A stretch of DNA of 64,000 nt from Methylobacterium sp. Leaf91 (GCF_001422815.1 NZ_LMMP01000045.1:126504-190503), one strand, 5' to 3'. Counted from the stretch's first letter, positions 47,878-57,382 are shown. Program-made: numbers and translations. The notes: generated by a model not told the origin, from the letters alone.

Positions 47878-48863
47878 GCCGCCGCCTCACCGTCGCCGTG
47901 GAGCGCTTTCCTATCGCTGGCGCTTTCACCATCGCTCGAGGCAGCCGAACGGAAGCCGTGGTGGTACTCGCGACCATCGTCGATGGGGCAGACGGCCATG
48001 TGGGGCGCGGCGAATGCGTCCCGTATCCACGCTACGGAGAATCCCCCGAGAGCGTCTGCGCACTAATCTCTGAACAGGCCGACGCCATCGCCTCGGGTGC
48101 CACCCGCACGGACCTGCTCACGCGAATGAAGGCTGGCGCCGCACGCAACGCCCTCGATTGCGCCCTGCTCGATCTCGAGGCCAAGCAGATCGGCCGGCCG
48201 GCCTGGGAGATTGCCGGGCTCAGCGCACCGCAGGTCGCCACCACCGCCTACACGTTGAGCCTCGGTACGCCCGAAAGCATGGAGGAGGCCGCCCGGGGGG
48301 CTGCCCATCGCCCCCTTCTCAAGGTCAAGCTCGGCGGTGAGGGCGACCCCGAGCGCATCGCCGCAGTGCGTCGCGGCGCACCGCATTCACGCCTCATCGT
48401 CGATGCGAACGAGGCGTGGCGCGCGAACACGATCGAGGCGAACCTCGCCGCCTGCGTCGCTGCGGGCGTCGGCCTGATCGAGCAGCCGCTCCCGGCAGGG
48501 GAGGACGACCTTCTCGCCCAGATCCCGCGGCCGATTCCGATTTGCGCCGACGAAAGCCTGCACGACCGTGCCGGCCTCGATGCTCTCTCCAACCGCTACG
48601 ATGCCATCAACATCAAGCTCGACAAGGCCGGTGGCCTCACCGAAGCAGTGATGCTGGCGCACGAAGCGAAGGCGCGAGGCCTCTCGCTGATGATCGGCTG
48701 CATGGTCGGCACCTCGCTCGCCATGGCCCCGGCGATGCTGCTCGCCCACCATGCCGATTACGTGGATCTCGATGGGCCGCTGCTCCTGGCGCGGGACCGC
48801 GACCCGGCTCTGCGCTTCGACGGCAGCCTCATCCATCCTCCGACACCCGATCTGTGGGGATAG
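47874..48863 (+). CDS. dgcA: N-acetyl-D-glutamate racemase DgcA (enolase superfamily)
   Basis: 329 residues, muconate-lactonizing/dipeptide-epimerase fold. Catalytic Lys in LLKVKLGG, metal ligands in VDANEAW, EQPLP and CADESLH, second catalytic Lys in KLDKAGG. Paired with dgcN it would racemise N-acetyl-D-Glu to the L form for use as nitrogen or carbon source. Alternative: L-Ala-D/L-Glu epimerase acting on murein peptides, which the same fold can do; the overlap with dgcN favours DgcA. Confidence 0.85.
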   Translation: MSRRLTVAVERFPIAGAFTIARGSRTEAVVVLATIVDGADGHVGRGECVPYPRYGESPESVCALISEQADAIASGATRTDLLTRMKAGAARNALDCALLDLEAKQIGRPAWEIAGLSAPQVATTAYTLSLGTPESMEEAARGAAHRPLLKVKLGGEGDPERIAAVRRGAPHSRLIVDANEAWRANTIEANLAACVAAGVGLIEQPLPAGEDDLLAQIPRPIPICADESLHDRAGLDALSNRYDAINIKLDKAGGLTEAVMLAHEAKARGLSLMIGCMVGTSLAMAPAMLLAHHADYVDLDGPLLLARDRDPALRFDGSLIHPPTPDLWG

Positions 48864-49070
48864 GGCCACCGGAATCATCGCGGGGACGCCAAACCCGGCT
48901 GACGCGGATCACGAAAGGGTGTTTCGGCAGGATCGGCCGCCTTTCAAATCTGCAGAGTTGATCCTGCAAAATCGTGCCGATCCGCACCATCGAGTTGACG
49001 GAACGGTGCCCGGACGGGCATGGCCCGATGCCTGCGACCGGAGTCCGGCTGCAAGCGTGACAGGTCCACC

Positions 49071-49847
49071 ATGTTGAAGACCCGCATCATCCCCTGCCTC
49101 GACGTGAAGGACGGGCGCGTCGTTAAAGGCGTCCAGTTCCTCGAACTGCGCGATGCCGGCGATCCCGTCGAGGCGGCCAAGGCCTATGACGCGGCTGGCG
49201 CGGACGAACTCTGCTTCCTCGACATCACCGCGAGCCACGAGGCGCGCGGCACCCTACTGGATGTGGTGAGCCGGACCGCCGAGGCCTGTTTCATGCCGCT
49301 CACCGTGGGTGGAGGCGTACGCACGGTGGAGGACATCCGCACGCTTCTGCTCGCCGGGGCCGACAAGGTCTCCATCAACACGGCGGCGGTGAAGGATCCC
49401 TCCTTCGTCGAGCGTGGTGCTCTCAAATTCGGCAGCCAGTGCATCGTGGTCGCCATCGACGCCAAGCGCACCTCGGCGCCAGGGGAGCCCGATGCCTGGC
49501 AGATCTTCACCCATGGCGGGCGCACCCCCACCGGTCTCGACGCCATCGACTTCGCCCGCACCGTGGCGGCTCGCGGCGCGGGTGAGCTTCTGGTCACCTC
49601 CATGGACCGCGACGGGATGCGCTCGGGCTACGACATCGCCCTGACCCGGGCGATCTCGGACGCGGTCTCCGTGCCGGTCATCGCCTCCGGCGGCGTCGGC
49701 GGCCTCGACGACCTCGTGGCGGGCGTGCGCGACGGGGGCGCCAGCGCGGTTCTCGCCGCATCGATCTTCCATTTCGGCCAGCACAGCGTCGCCGAGGCCA
49801 AGGCACATATGGCGGCGGCCGGCCTGCGCATGCGGCTCGATCCGTAA
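49071..49847 (+). CDS. hisF: imidazole glycerol phosphate synthase cyclase subunit HisF
   Basis: 258 residues, beta/alpha barrel. N-terminus LKTRIIPCLDVKDGRVVKGVQF with catalytic Asp, TVGGGVRT and LVTSMDRDG with the second Asp, then VIASGGVGGLDD. With HisH it closes the imidazole ring of histidine. The usual neighbours hisH and hisA are absent here; hisE follows after 98 bases. Confidence 0.97.
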   Translation: MLKTRIIPCLDVKDGRVVKGVQFLELRDAGDPVEAAKAYDAAGADELCFLDITASHEARGTLLDVVSRTAEACFMPLTVGGGVRTVEDIRTLLLAGADKVSINTAAVKDPSFVERGALKFGSQCIVVAIDAKRTSAPGEPDAWQIFTHGGRTPTGLDAIDFARTVAARGAGELLVTSMDRDGMRSGYDIALTRAISDAVSVPVIASGGVGGLDDLVAGVRDGGASAVLAASIFHFGQHSVAEAKAHMAAAGLRMRLDP

Positions 49848-49945
49848 TGCGCCCCCTCGTCCCCACCCTTGCCCAATTCCGCCCCGTGCCGCAGGCTCCG
49901 GCCCGTGGAGCGCGCGGCCCCGCCCGTCAACGTCCCTAGGATCGC

Positions 49946-50269
49946 ATGACCGATTTCACTCTGAGCGACCTGGAGGCCGTGGTGGCCGACCGCGCCGCCG
50001 CACCACCGGACCAATCCTACACCGCCAAGCTCCTTGCCGGCGGGCCGGCAAAGCCCGCTAAAAAACTCGGCGAGGAGGCCGTCGAGGCCGCCATCGCCGC
50101 GGTCCAGGGGGACCGGGCAGGCTTGGTGAGCGAGGCGGCGGATGTGCTCTACCATCTCCTTGTTGTGCTGCGTGCCGGCGGCATCGGCCTGCCGGAGGTG
50201 ATGGCGGAACTTCAGCGTCGTACGGCGCAGAGCGGCATCGCCGAAAAGGCGGCCCGGAGGCAGACGTGA
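49946..50269 (+). CDS. hisE: phosphoribosyl-ATP pyrophosphohydrolase HisE
   Basis: 107 residues, MazG-like helical fold. SYTAKLLAGGPAKPAKKLGEEAVEAAIAA and AADVLYHLLVVL carry the acidic metal-binding helices. It hydrolyses phosphoribosyl-ATP in step two of histidine synthesis. Its stop overlaps the coaA GTG. Confidence 0.95.
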   Translation: MTDFTLSDLEAVVADRAAAPPDQSYTAKLLAGGPAKPAKKLGEEAVEAAIAAVQGDRAGLVSEAADVLYHLLVVLRAGGIGLPEVMAELQRRTAQSGIAEKAARRQT

Positions 50270-51309
50270 CCGTCGAGCCCCAACGGCCCGTGGCCTCCGT
50301 GATTGGGCGCGAACCGGCTCTCGGCCGCGGCCTCGTGCTGGGCCAGGATCCCGTGACTGGGATCGGCCCGGAGCGACTGTCGCCCTACCGACTGTTTTCC
50401 CGGGACGAGTGGGCCCAATTGCGCGCCGAGACGCCGCTCACCCTGACGAGCGACGATGTCAGCCGCCTGCAATCCCTCAACGATCCCATCTCCATCGAGG
50501 AGGTGGTGGCGATCTACCTGCCCTTGTCGCGTCTTCTCTCGCTCTACGTCGCGGCCACGCAGGGGCTGTTTAAAGCAACCCAGCGCTTCCTCCTCGCTGA
50601 GCACGAGGCCAAGGTCCCCTACATCATCGGCGTCGCCGGATCGGTGGCGGTGGGGAAATCCACCACGGCCCGCGTGCTAAAGGCACTGCTGGCGCGCTGG
50701 CCCAATACTCCGAAGGTCGATCTCATCACCACGGACGGGTTCCTGCACCCGAATGCCGAGCTGAAGCGCATGGGCGCGATGGAGCGCAAGGGGTTTCCCG
50801 AGAGCTACGACACGGCGGCGCTTCTGCGCTTTCTCACCGACATCAAGGCCGGCAAGAAACGCGTGGCCGCGCCGCTCTATTCCCACCTCGTCTACGATGT
50901 GGTGCCGGGCGAGGAACGGGTGGTGGAATCCCCCGACATCCTCATCGTGGAAGGCCTCAACGTCCTCCAGCCGGCGCGCCTGCCGCGCGATGGGACCGCG
51001 ATCCCCTTCGTCTCCGACTTCTTCGACTTCTCGATCTATCTCGACGGTCACGAGGACGACCTGCACCGCTGGTACGTCAACCGCTTCCTGCGCCTGCGCC
51101 AGACCGCCTTCCGGGATCCGCTCTCGTATTTCCGGAAATACGCCGAAGTGACGGAGGCCGAGGCCCTAGAGATCGCCGACAATCTTTGGACCACGATCAA
51201 CCTGCCCAACTTGCGCGACAACATCCTGCCGACGCGCCAACGAGCGAGCCTGATCCTGGCCAAGGGCGCGAGCCACCGTATCGAGAGCGTAGCGCTGCGG
51301 CGGTTGTGA
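50266..51309 (+). CDS. coaA: pantothenate kinase, type I
   Basis: 347 residues from GTG 50266, overlapping hisE. P-loop GVAGSVAVGKST, TTDGFLHPN, RKGFPESYD and EGLNVLQP are CoaA signatures. It phosphorylates pantothenate as the committed step of CoA synthesis. N-terminus is ~30 residues longer than E. coli CoaA. Confidence 0.96.
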   Translation: MTVEPQRPVASVIGREPALGRGLVLGQDPVTGIGPERLSPYRLFSRDEWAQLRAETPLTLTSDDVSRLQSLNDPISIEEVVAIYLPLSRLLSLYVAATQGLFKATQRFLLAEHEAKVPYIIGVAGSVAVGKSTTARVLKALLARWPNTPKVDLITTDGFLHPNAELKRMGAMERKGFPESYDTAALLRFLTDIKAGKKRVAAPLYSHLVYDVVPGEERVVESPDILIVEGLNVLQPARLPRDGTAIPFVSDFFDFSIYLDGHEDDLHRWYVNRFLRLRQTAFRDPLSYFRKYAEVTEAEALEIADNLWTTINLPNLRDNILPTRQRASLILAKGASHRIESVALRRL

Positions 51310-51327
51310 AACGGCCCATGAGCGTCG

Positions 51328-51870
51328 TTATCCTAGCGGATACGCCGCCTCCACCACATACGGTCCTCCGCCTCGCGATTCCCGCGCCGAGAACAGCGCC
51401 ACCCGTGTTGCGGTGAACCTCAGCGTCGCAAAAAGCCCCGCCTCGGCGATGTACCCTGCCACATCCGCCGCCTGGGTGTCGCGGCGGTTGAGGCGGGCGA
51501 GCGTGACGTGCGGCGTGAACTTGCGCCGTTCCGGCTCAGCTCCGGCTGCCCGGGCGATGCGCTCGTGCTCGTCTTGCAGGTCGAGCAGGTCGGGTGAAGC
51601 CGCTACGCTGGCGATGATCGCGCGAGGTTTGTCCCCGCCGAACGCGTCGAGGCCGGACAGCGTCACGTTGATGAATGGGCGCGGGCGCGCGTCGACAAGT
51701 CCCGCATGAAACGCCTCGGCTACATCCTCTTCAACGTCGCCGAGGAAGCGCAGGGTGATGTGAAGGTCACCGCGCTCGATCCAGCGCGCGCCGCGAAGGC
51801 CGCATTGGTAGCGCGTCAGCGCCTCCGCTGCGTCGTCCGGGATTTCTATGGCTGTGAACAGGCGGGGCAT
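51328..51870 (-). CDS. thpR: RNA 2',3'-cyclic phosphodiesterase ThpR
   Basis: 180 residues, 2H phosphoesterase. Both HxTL motifs are present: HITLRFLG (about 37) and HVTLARL (about 120). N-terminus RLFTAIEIPDD is typical. It opens 2',3'-cyclic phosphates to 2'-phosphates and is also known as LigT. It converges on coaA and lies 4 bases past the esterase stop on the same strand. Confidence 0.93.
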   Translation of the reverse strand: MPRLFTAIEIPDDAAEALTRYQCGLRGARWIERGDLHITLRFLGDVEEDVAEAFHAGLVDARPRPFINVTLSGLDAFGGDKPRAIIASVAASPDLLDLQDEHERIARAAGAEPERRKFTPHVTLARLNRRDTQAADVAGYIAEAGLFATLRFTATRVALFSARESRGGGPYVVEAAYPLG

Positions 51871-51874
51871 CGGG

Positions 51875-52549
51875 TTACTTCGACGCCGTGCCGAGCTTGT
51901 CGAGGAAGGTCTCGACGGTGGGCAGGATGCCGGCCACGATCGTCTCGACGCCCTTCACGTTGGGATGGAGCCCGTCTTCTAGGTTGAAGCGCCGGTCGCC
52001 CACGATGCCATCGAGGAAGAACGGGTAGAGGACGAGTCCGTATCGCGAAGCCAGATCAGGATAAATCGCGTCGAACCGCGCGACGTAATCCGGCCCGAGA
52101 TTGGTCGAGGCCTTCATGCCCGCGAGCAGGACCGGAATGTTGCGGGCCTTCAAGCGTGATACGATGGTGTCGAGGGCCTTCTTGGTCACGGCGGGATCGG
52201 TGCCGCGCAGCATGTCGTTGGCACCGAGTTCGAGGATCACCCCATCGGTCCCGTCCGGAACGGACCAGTCGAGCCGGTCGAGGCCCCCGGTGCTGGTGTC
52301 GCCGGACACGCCGGCATTGGCGATGGAGACCTCGCGTCCCCTTGCCTTCAACTCGCGTTCCAGCACTGAGGGGAAGGCCGCTGCCGAGGGCAAGCGATAA
52401 CCGGCCGTGAGGCTGTCGCCGAAGGCCACGATGTTGAGCGGGCGGGAGGCGGCGTGGCCGATTCCTGTTCCAGCGCCGAGTGCGGCAAAGAGCGTCATCG
52501 CGAGGGCCGTCCGGCGCGAGTGCTGGCGCGGCACTCTCCGACCGACCAT
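51875..52549 (-). CDS. SGNH-family arylesterase / lysophospholipase (TesA-like), secreted
   Basis: 224 residues with a signal peptide (LAMTLFAALGAGTGIGHA). SGNH blocks: GDSLTAGY (Ser), NAGVSGDT (Gly), GANDMLRG (Asn) and DGLHPN (Asp-His). Periplasmic thioesterase/arylesterase of the TesA type. ATG 52549 is used; an ATG at 52585 would overlap the divergent ABC gene. Divergent from YbbA/YbbP-type genes, the classic tesA-ybbA-ybbP arrangement. Confidence 0.9.
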   Translation of the reverse strand: MVGRRVPRQHSRRTALAMTLFAALGAGTGIGHAASRPLNIVAFGDSLTAGYRLPSAAAFPSVLERELKARGREVSIANAGVSGDTSTGGLDRLDWSVPDGTDGVILELGANDMLRGTDPAVTKKALDTIVSRLKARNIPVLLAGMKASTNLGPDYVARFDAIYPDLASRYGLVLYPFFLDGIVGDRRFNLEDGLHPNVKGVETIVAGILPTVETFLDKLGTASK

Positions 52550-52570
52550 ATCGACGCCGATGCGTGACGT

Positions 52571-53344
52571 ATGACACAGACCCATTCGCGCACAGCCCTG
52601 ACCTATGGTGTTCATGACGATGATCTCACACAGATCGGTCCTGCCTTGATACCCGGCAAGGTCCAGAGCCCGGCGATCGCCCTTTCGAAGATCGATCTCA
52701 GTCTCGGCCGGGGGGCGGCCCGGGTGCATGTCCTGCGCGGCATCTCCCTCGAAGTAGCGCGCGGCGAGGCTGTAGGGCTGGTCGGCCCCTCGGGCTCCGG
52801 CAAGTCGACGCTTCTCATGGTGATGGCCGGCCTGGAGCGCGCGGAATCGGGAAGCATCCATGTGGAGGGCACCGATCTCGGGACGCTCGACGAGGATGCC
52901 CTCGCGCGGTTTCGTGGGCGGCGCATCGGCATCGTGTTCCAGGCCTTCCATCTGGTGCCGACAATGACGGCCCTGGAGAACGTCGCCCTTCCCCTCGAAC
53001 TCGCCGACAAGGCCGACGCACATGAGCGAGCGAAGGCCGAACTCGAAGCGGTCGGCCTCGGACACCGTCTCCATCATTATCCGGCCCAGCTCTCCGGGGG
53101 AGAGCAACAGCGTGTCGCCATCGCTCGTGCCATCGCTCCGGACCCGGCAATTCTCGTTGCCGACGAGCCTACCGGCAATCTCGACGAAGCCACGGGCCGC
53201 CAGATCGTGGATCTGCTCTTCGCACTCAAGCGCGACCGGGGCGCGACCCTCGTCCTTGTGACCCATGATCCCGGCCTCGCCCGGCTCTGCGACCGCACCG
53301 TGCGCCTGCGCTCCGGGCGGGTGGATGAGGCGGTGGCGGCGTGA
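52571..53344 (+). CDS. ABC transporter ATP-binding protein, YbbA/LolD type
   Basis: 257 residues. Walker A GPSGSGKST, signature LSGGEQQRVAIARAI, Walker B ILVADEPTGNLD. The MacB/LolD-type X-loop and short length mark an ATPase that pairs with an FtsX-like permease, here the gene directly downstream. It has an N-terminal extension of ~35 residues. Divergent from the TesA-like esterase. Confidence 0.92.
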   Translation: MTQTHSRTALTYGVHDDDLTQIGPALIPGKVQSPAIALSKIDLSLGRGAARVHVLRGISLEVARGEAVGLVGPSGSGKSTLLMVMAGLERAESGSIHVEGTDLGTLDEDALARFRGRRIGIVFQAFHLVPTMTALENVALPLELADKADAHERAKAELEAVGLGHRLHHYPAQLSGGEQQRVAIARAIAPDPAILVADEPTGNLDEATGRQIVDLLFALKRDRGATLVLVTHDPGLARLCDRTVRLRSGRVDEAVAA

Positions 53345-53383
53345 TTCCGCTGAACTCCCGCGTTCGGCGGAGGGTCTGACCCC

Positions 53384-55954
53384 ATGCACGGCACCCTGCC
53401 TCGGCCCGCTCCGAAACCGAGCCGCGTTCCACTGACGCTCCGCCTCGCATTCCGTGAATTGCGTGGCGGCCTTTCCGGTTTCGCGGTGTTCCTCGCCTGC
53501 ATCGCGCTTGGCGTCGCGGCCATTGCCGGTGTCGCCTCGATCTCGCGCTCGCTCACGGATGGTCTCGGCCGCGAGGGCAAGCGCATCCTCGGCGGCGACC
53601 TGACCTACAGCCTCATAAACCGTGAGGCGACATCGGACGAGCGTGCCGTCCTCGACGCACAGGGCAAGGTTTCGGTGGTGACGACCCTGCGCGCCATGGC
53701 TCTGGCTGGCGATAACGGCGCGGCCCTCGTGGAAATGAAGGCCGTCGACGGCGCCTATCCCGCCGCCGGGGACCTCGTGACCGACCCCGACACGCCGCTC
53801 TCTGGTCTGCTGGCCGAGAAGGATGGGGTATTCGGCGCGGTCGCCGACCTGCTCCTTCTTACGCGCCTCGACCTGAAGGTCGGCGATAGGATCGAGATCG
53901 CCGGTAAGCCGATTGCCATACGTGCCACTCTGGTCTCTGAGCCGGACAAGATCGCCAACGGCATCGGCTTCGGCCCGCGCCTCCTGGTTTCCGCCGCGAC
54001 CCTACAAGCGACGGGGCTGATCCGGCCGGGCAGCCTCAACCGCTGGAGCTATCGCATCCAGGCGCCCGAGGCCGACGATGCGGAGTTGGAACGACGGATC
54101 GCAACCATCGCCAAGGCAGCACCGGACGCGGGCTGGGAGATGCGCTCGCGCTCAAACGCCGATCCGCGCTTTGCCAAGAGCGTCGAGCGCTTCACCCAGT
54201 TCCTCACTTTGGTCGGTCTCACCGCATTGATCGTCGGCGGTGTCGGCGTCGCCAATGCGGTGAACGCCTTCGTCGCGAGGAAACGCGGCTCCATCGCTAC
54301 CCTGAAGAGCGTCGGCGCGCCGGGCGGACAAGTGGTCGCCATCTACCTGACGCAGGTGATGCTGGTCGCCGGCCTCGGTACCGCATTCGGCCTCGTGATC
54401 GGGGCGGGATTACCGTTCCTCCTCGACATGCTGTTCCACAATGCGCTTCCGCTGCCGCTGAACCCGACCCTAGCACCAGGGGAATTGCTGCTCGCCGCTG
54501 CCTACGGCCTTCTGACGGCGCTCGCCTTCGCCATCATTCCTGTCGGCCACGCCCATGATGTGCCGGTCTCCGGCCTGTTCCGAGACGTCATCGATCCCGA
54601 CACCCGCAAGACGCGGCTCCGCTATCGCCTGATCCTTGTCGCTGCGCTCGCGACCCTGGTAACGCTGGCGCTCGCCACGGCGTTCGACCGCAGGGTGGCC
54701 TTGATGTTCATCGTGGCGGCCGGACTTGCCTTCGGACTCCTGCGCCTCGTCGCTCTCGGCCTCATGGCTTTGGCGCGGCGTCTGCCTCGCCCGCGCTCGG
54801 CCGCGCCCCGCATGGCGCTCGCCAACCTGCACCGCCCCGGTGCCCTTACGCCCGCTATCGTCCTGTCCCTGGGCCTCGGCGTGACATTGCTGGTGACGCT
54901 GAGCCTGATCGACGCCAATGTTCGCCGGACGCTGACAAGTTCCTTGCCGGCCCGTGCACCGAACCTGTTCTTCCTCGATATCCCAGCGGCGGAAGCGGAC
55001 GGGTTCCACGCGGCTCTCGGCCAACTCGCGCCCGGCGCCAAGATCGAGCGCGTGCCGATGATGCGTGGGCGCATCGTCGCCATCAACGGTGTTCCGGCAG
55101 CTGCGATCAAACCGCCGGAGGATGCCGCCTGGGTGCTCGATGGCGACCGCGGCATCACCTATGCCGAGGATCTTCCCGATGGATCGAACCTCGTTGCGGG
55201 CTCCTGGTGGAACGCCGAGGAGGGGGCGAAACCCCTGGTCTCGTTCGACTCGGAATTGGCGCGGAGTCTCAGTCTCTCCGTGGGCGGCACCGTCACGGTG
55301 AACGTGCTCGGGCGGAATCTGACGGCCACGGTCGCCAATCTCCGCAAGGTCGAATGGCGCAACCTCGGCATCAACTTCGTAATGGTGTTCTCTCCCGGTA
55401 CCTTCCGGGGCGCGCCGCACTCGGACCTTGCCACCCTGACGCTGGGCGGCGGGTCGGATGCCAAGGCCGAGGCCGTGATCCTACGCGATATCGCACGCGC
55501 CTTCCCGTCTGTGACCAGCGTACGGGTGAAAGACGCTCTCGATACGGTCAACGATATCGTCGGCAAGCTGGTGCTGGCGATCCGTGGCGCTAGTGGCGTC
55601 GCCGTGGTGGCGAGCCTGTTCGTTCTCGCGGGCGCCATCGCGGCGGGACACGGAGCCCGGTTGTACGACGCCGTCGTGCTGAAGGTACTGGGCGCCACCC
55701 GGGGTCGCCTGCTCCTGGCCTACACGCTGGAATACGGCGCATTGGGGCTAGCCACCGCCGTGTTCGGGCTCCTTGCCGGAACGCTGGCCGGTTGGGCCAT
55801 CGTCACCCGCGTGATGAAGCTCGACTTCGCCCTCGACCTCTCGGGCGCCCTCGTCGCATCCGCCCTCGCGGTGGCGTTCGCGATCCTCCTCGGCCTTGCC
55901 GGGACTTGGCGCATCCTCGGTCAGAAGCCGGCACCTTACCTGCGCCGATTCTGA
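53384..55954 (+). CDS. FtsX-like ABC permease, YbbP type
   Basis: 856 residues. An N-terminal membrane helix, a large periplasmic domain, two sets of FtsX-domain helices (about 255-470 and 730-850) and a second periplasmic domain between them. Sequence LRLAFRELRGGLSGFAVFLACIALGVAAIAG is typical of the YbbP family. With the YbbA ATPase it probably works as a mechanotransmission or lipid/lipoprotein extraction system rather than a classical importer; the neighbouring esterase may act on the same substrate. Confidence 0.92.
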   Translation: MHGTLPRPAPKPSRVPLTLRLAFRELRGGLSGFAVFLACIALGVAAIAGVASISRSLTDGLGREGKRILGGDLTYSLINREATSDERAVLDAQGKVSVVTTLRAMALAGDNGAALVEMKAVDGAYPAAGDLVTDPDTPLSGLLAEKDGVFGAVADLLLLTRLDLKVGDRIEIAGKPIAIRATLVSEPDKIANGIGFGPRLLVSAATLQATGLIRPGSLNRWSYRIQAPEADDAELERRIATIAKAAPDAGWEMRSRSNADPRFAKSVERFTQFLTLVGLTALIVGGVGVANAVNAFVARKRGSIATLKSVGAPGGQVVAIYLTQVMLVAGLGTAFGLVIGAGLPFLLDMLFHNALPLPLNPTLAPGELLLAAAYGLLTALAFAIIPVGHAHDVPVSGLFRDVIDPDTRKTRLRYRLILVAALATLVTLALATAFDRRVALMFIVAAGLAFGLLRLVALGLMALARRLPRPRSAAPRMALANLHRPGALTPAIVLSLGLGVTLLVTLSLIDANVRRTLTSSLPARAPNLFFLDIPAAEADGFHAALGQLAPGAKIERVPMMRGRIVAINGVPAAAIKPPEDAAWVLDGDRGITYAEDLPDGSNLVAGSWWNAEEGAKPLVSFDSELARSLSLSVGGTVTVNVLGRNLTATVANLRKVEWRNLGINFVMVFSPGTFRGAPHSDLATLTLGGGSDAKAEAVILRDIARAFPSVTSVRVKDALDTVNDIVGKLVLAIRGASGVAVVASLFVLAGAIAAGHGARLYDAVVLKVLGATRGRLLLAYTLEYGALGLATAVFGLLAGTLAGWAIVTRVMKLDFALDLSGALVASALAVAFAILLGLAGTWRILGQKPAPYLRRF

Positions 55955-56260
55955 TCCGGGCGAGGATAGGCCTATCCTCGCGAGTTCGGTGGGAATGAGC
56001 CGGCGAAAGTCATGCTTTATGAAATGTCACTATAGCTCTACCGTGCCGGGTGAATGATGAACCCGATTTAATCCGCGCGGCTGCAAATAAAGATCGCGCT
56101 CAGAAGCTATGATTCTGGGCGCACAAAGCTCGGCCGCCCCCTTGTGCGGAGCGGCATGACGGAACATATTTCGGCTCAAGGCGCGGTCACGTGCCAGAGG
56201 TCCTGTGCGTGAGCCTCGGTTCCAAATCACACGCTGAGAGAGCTTCCAAGGGAAACTCCC
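55955..56260 (+). promoter_or_regulatory. structured leader upstream of the BI-1 gene (candidate ybhL leader)
   Basis: 306-base gap with several hairpins: CGGGT/ACCCG at 56047-56065; a 10-bp stem with one G-U pair and 7-base loop at 56096-56122 (GCGCTCAGAA / TTCTGGGCGC); and GG-TCACG / CGTGA-CC at 56186-56216. A conserved ybhL leader motif is known upstream of BI-1 homologues in alphaproteobacteria; whether this is that motif needs a covariance search. Confidence 0.35.
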
Positions 56261-57028
56261 ATGGCATTCGATAATAGCCCCTTCCGCTACGGCGCCCAGC
56301 CGCAGGGTTATGCTGGCTCGCAGGTCGAGGTCGACCAGGGCCTGCGCACCTTCATGCTCGGCGTCTACAACAACATGGTCATCGGCCTCGGGATCTCGGG
56401 CCTCGTGGCCCTTGGCCTGAACATGGCTGCGACCGCACAGACGGCGACGGGCAAGCTCGCCCTGACCCCGTTCGGCCAGATGCTCTACACCAGCCCGCTG
56501 AAGTGGGTCCTCATGCTGGCGCCCCTCGCGTTCATCTTCATCTTCACGATGCGGATGGATAAGATGTCGGCCTCGTCCGCTCGACTGACCTTCTTCGCCT
56601 TCGCGGCGGTGATGGGCGCGTCGATGTCGACCCTGCTGCTCGTCTTCACGGGCGCCAGTGTCGTCCGGGTCTTCTTCATCACGGCGGCCACGTTCGGCGG
56701 TCTCAGCCTCTACGGCTACACCACCAAGCGCAGCCTTTCGGGGATGGGCTCGTTCCTGATCATGGGCGTGATCGGCCTGTTCATCGCCTCGATCGTGAAT
56801 ATCTTCCTTGCTTCCAGCGCACTTCAGTTCGCCATCTCGGTTCTCGGCGTCCTGATCTTCGCGGGCCTTACCGCCTACGACACGCAGAAGCTCAAGGAGA
56901 TGTTCCTCTACAGCGGTGCCGATGCCGAAGGCGCGGCCAAGCTGTCGGTGAACGGCGCTCTGACCCTCTACCTGGACTTCATCAACATGTTCCAGTTCCT
57001 CCTCCAGCTCCTCGGCGACCGTCGCTAA
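56261..57028 (+). CDS. Bax inhibitor-1/YccA family membrane protein
   Basis: 255 residues, seven membrane helices. N-terminus QVEVDQGLRTFMLGVYNNMVIGLGISG and the last helix region YDTQKLKEMF, with the Asp of the family pH-sensing pair, identify BI-1 (UPF0005/YbhL type), a putative calcium-leak channel of the inner membrane. AAGGGAAACTCCC precedes ATG 56261. Followed by an intrinsic terminator. Confidence 0.93.
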   Translation: MAFDNSPFRYGAQPQGYAGSQVEVDQGLRTFMLGVYNNMVIGLGISGLVALGLNMAATAQTATGKLALTPFGQMLYTSPLKWVLMLAPLAFIFIFTMRMDKMSASSARLTFFAFAAVMGASMSTLLLVFTGASVVRVFFITAATFGGLSLYGYTTKRSLSGMGSFLIMGVIGLFIASIVNIFLASSALQFAISVLGVLIFAGLTAYDTQKLKEMFLYSGADAEGAAKLSVNGALTLYLDFINMFQFLLQLLGDRR

Positions 57029-57054
57029 ACGAGCTTTATGGGACACGGAGCGAG

Positions 57055-57084
57055 AAGGCCTCGGCGGAAACGCCGGGGCCTTTT
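57055..57084 (+). terminator. intrinsic terminator of the BI-1 gene
   Basis: Stem AAGGCC-TCGGCG / CGCCGG-GGCCTT with a GAAA tetraloop and TTTT, 27 bases after the stop codon. Confidence 0.8.
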
Positions 57085-57115
57085 GCGTAGGCTTCAGCAA
57101 GGCTAGGATGTTGCT

Positions 57116-57373
57116 GTGGGAAAGCCCGTAGTGCCGAAGATCGTGAGAGGTTCGGGGAGTGACACCCCACCCCCAAGCGATGTGCCGACTTACGCCATTG
57201 TCGGCGCGAGCGTTGCCGCCGCGATAGGCACAGGCACATGGGCCGGCTTCGGTGTCGGCATCGTCGTGGGCATCATCAGTTTGGTTGTCCTCGGCGGTCT
57301 GTATTCCGTGATCGCGTACCGGTTGGGTTGGCCCCCCATCCGATGGGAGACGATCCCGTTCTTCATTCCGTGA
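57116..57373 (+). CDS. 85-residue hypothetical membrane protein
   Basis: GTG 57116. Two hydrophobic stretches (YAIVGASVAAAIGTGTWAGF and GIVVGIISLVVLGGLYSVIAY) and a short Trp/Pro-rich tail (WPPIRWETIPFF). It begins only 31 bases after the terminator, so it would need its own promoter there, which I cannot see. Marginal. Confidence 0.35.
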   Translation: MGKPVVPKIVRGSGSDTPPPSDVPTYAIVGASVAAAIGTGTWAGFGVGIVVGIISLVVLGGLYSVIAYRLGWPPIRWETIPFFIP

Positions 57374-57382
57374 CGTCAGGGT

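Noticed and set aside
48927..48967. Inverted repeat GCAGGATC ... GATCCTGC upstream of hisF
   Set aside because: 8-base arms with a 25-base spacer; could be chance in GC-rich DNA and no related site was found.
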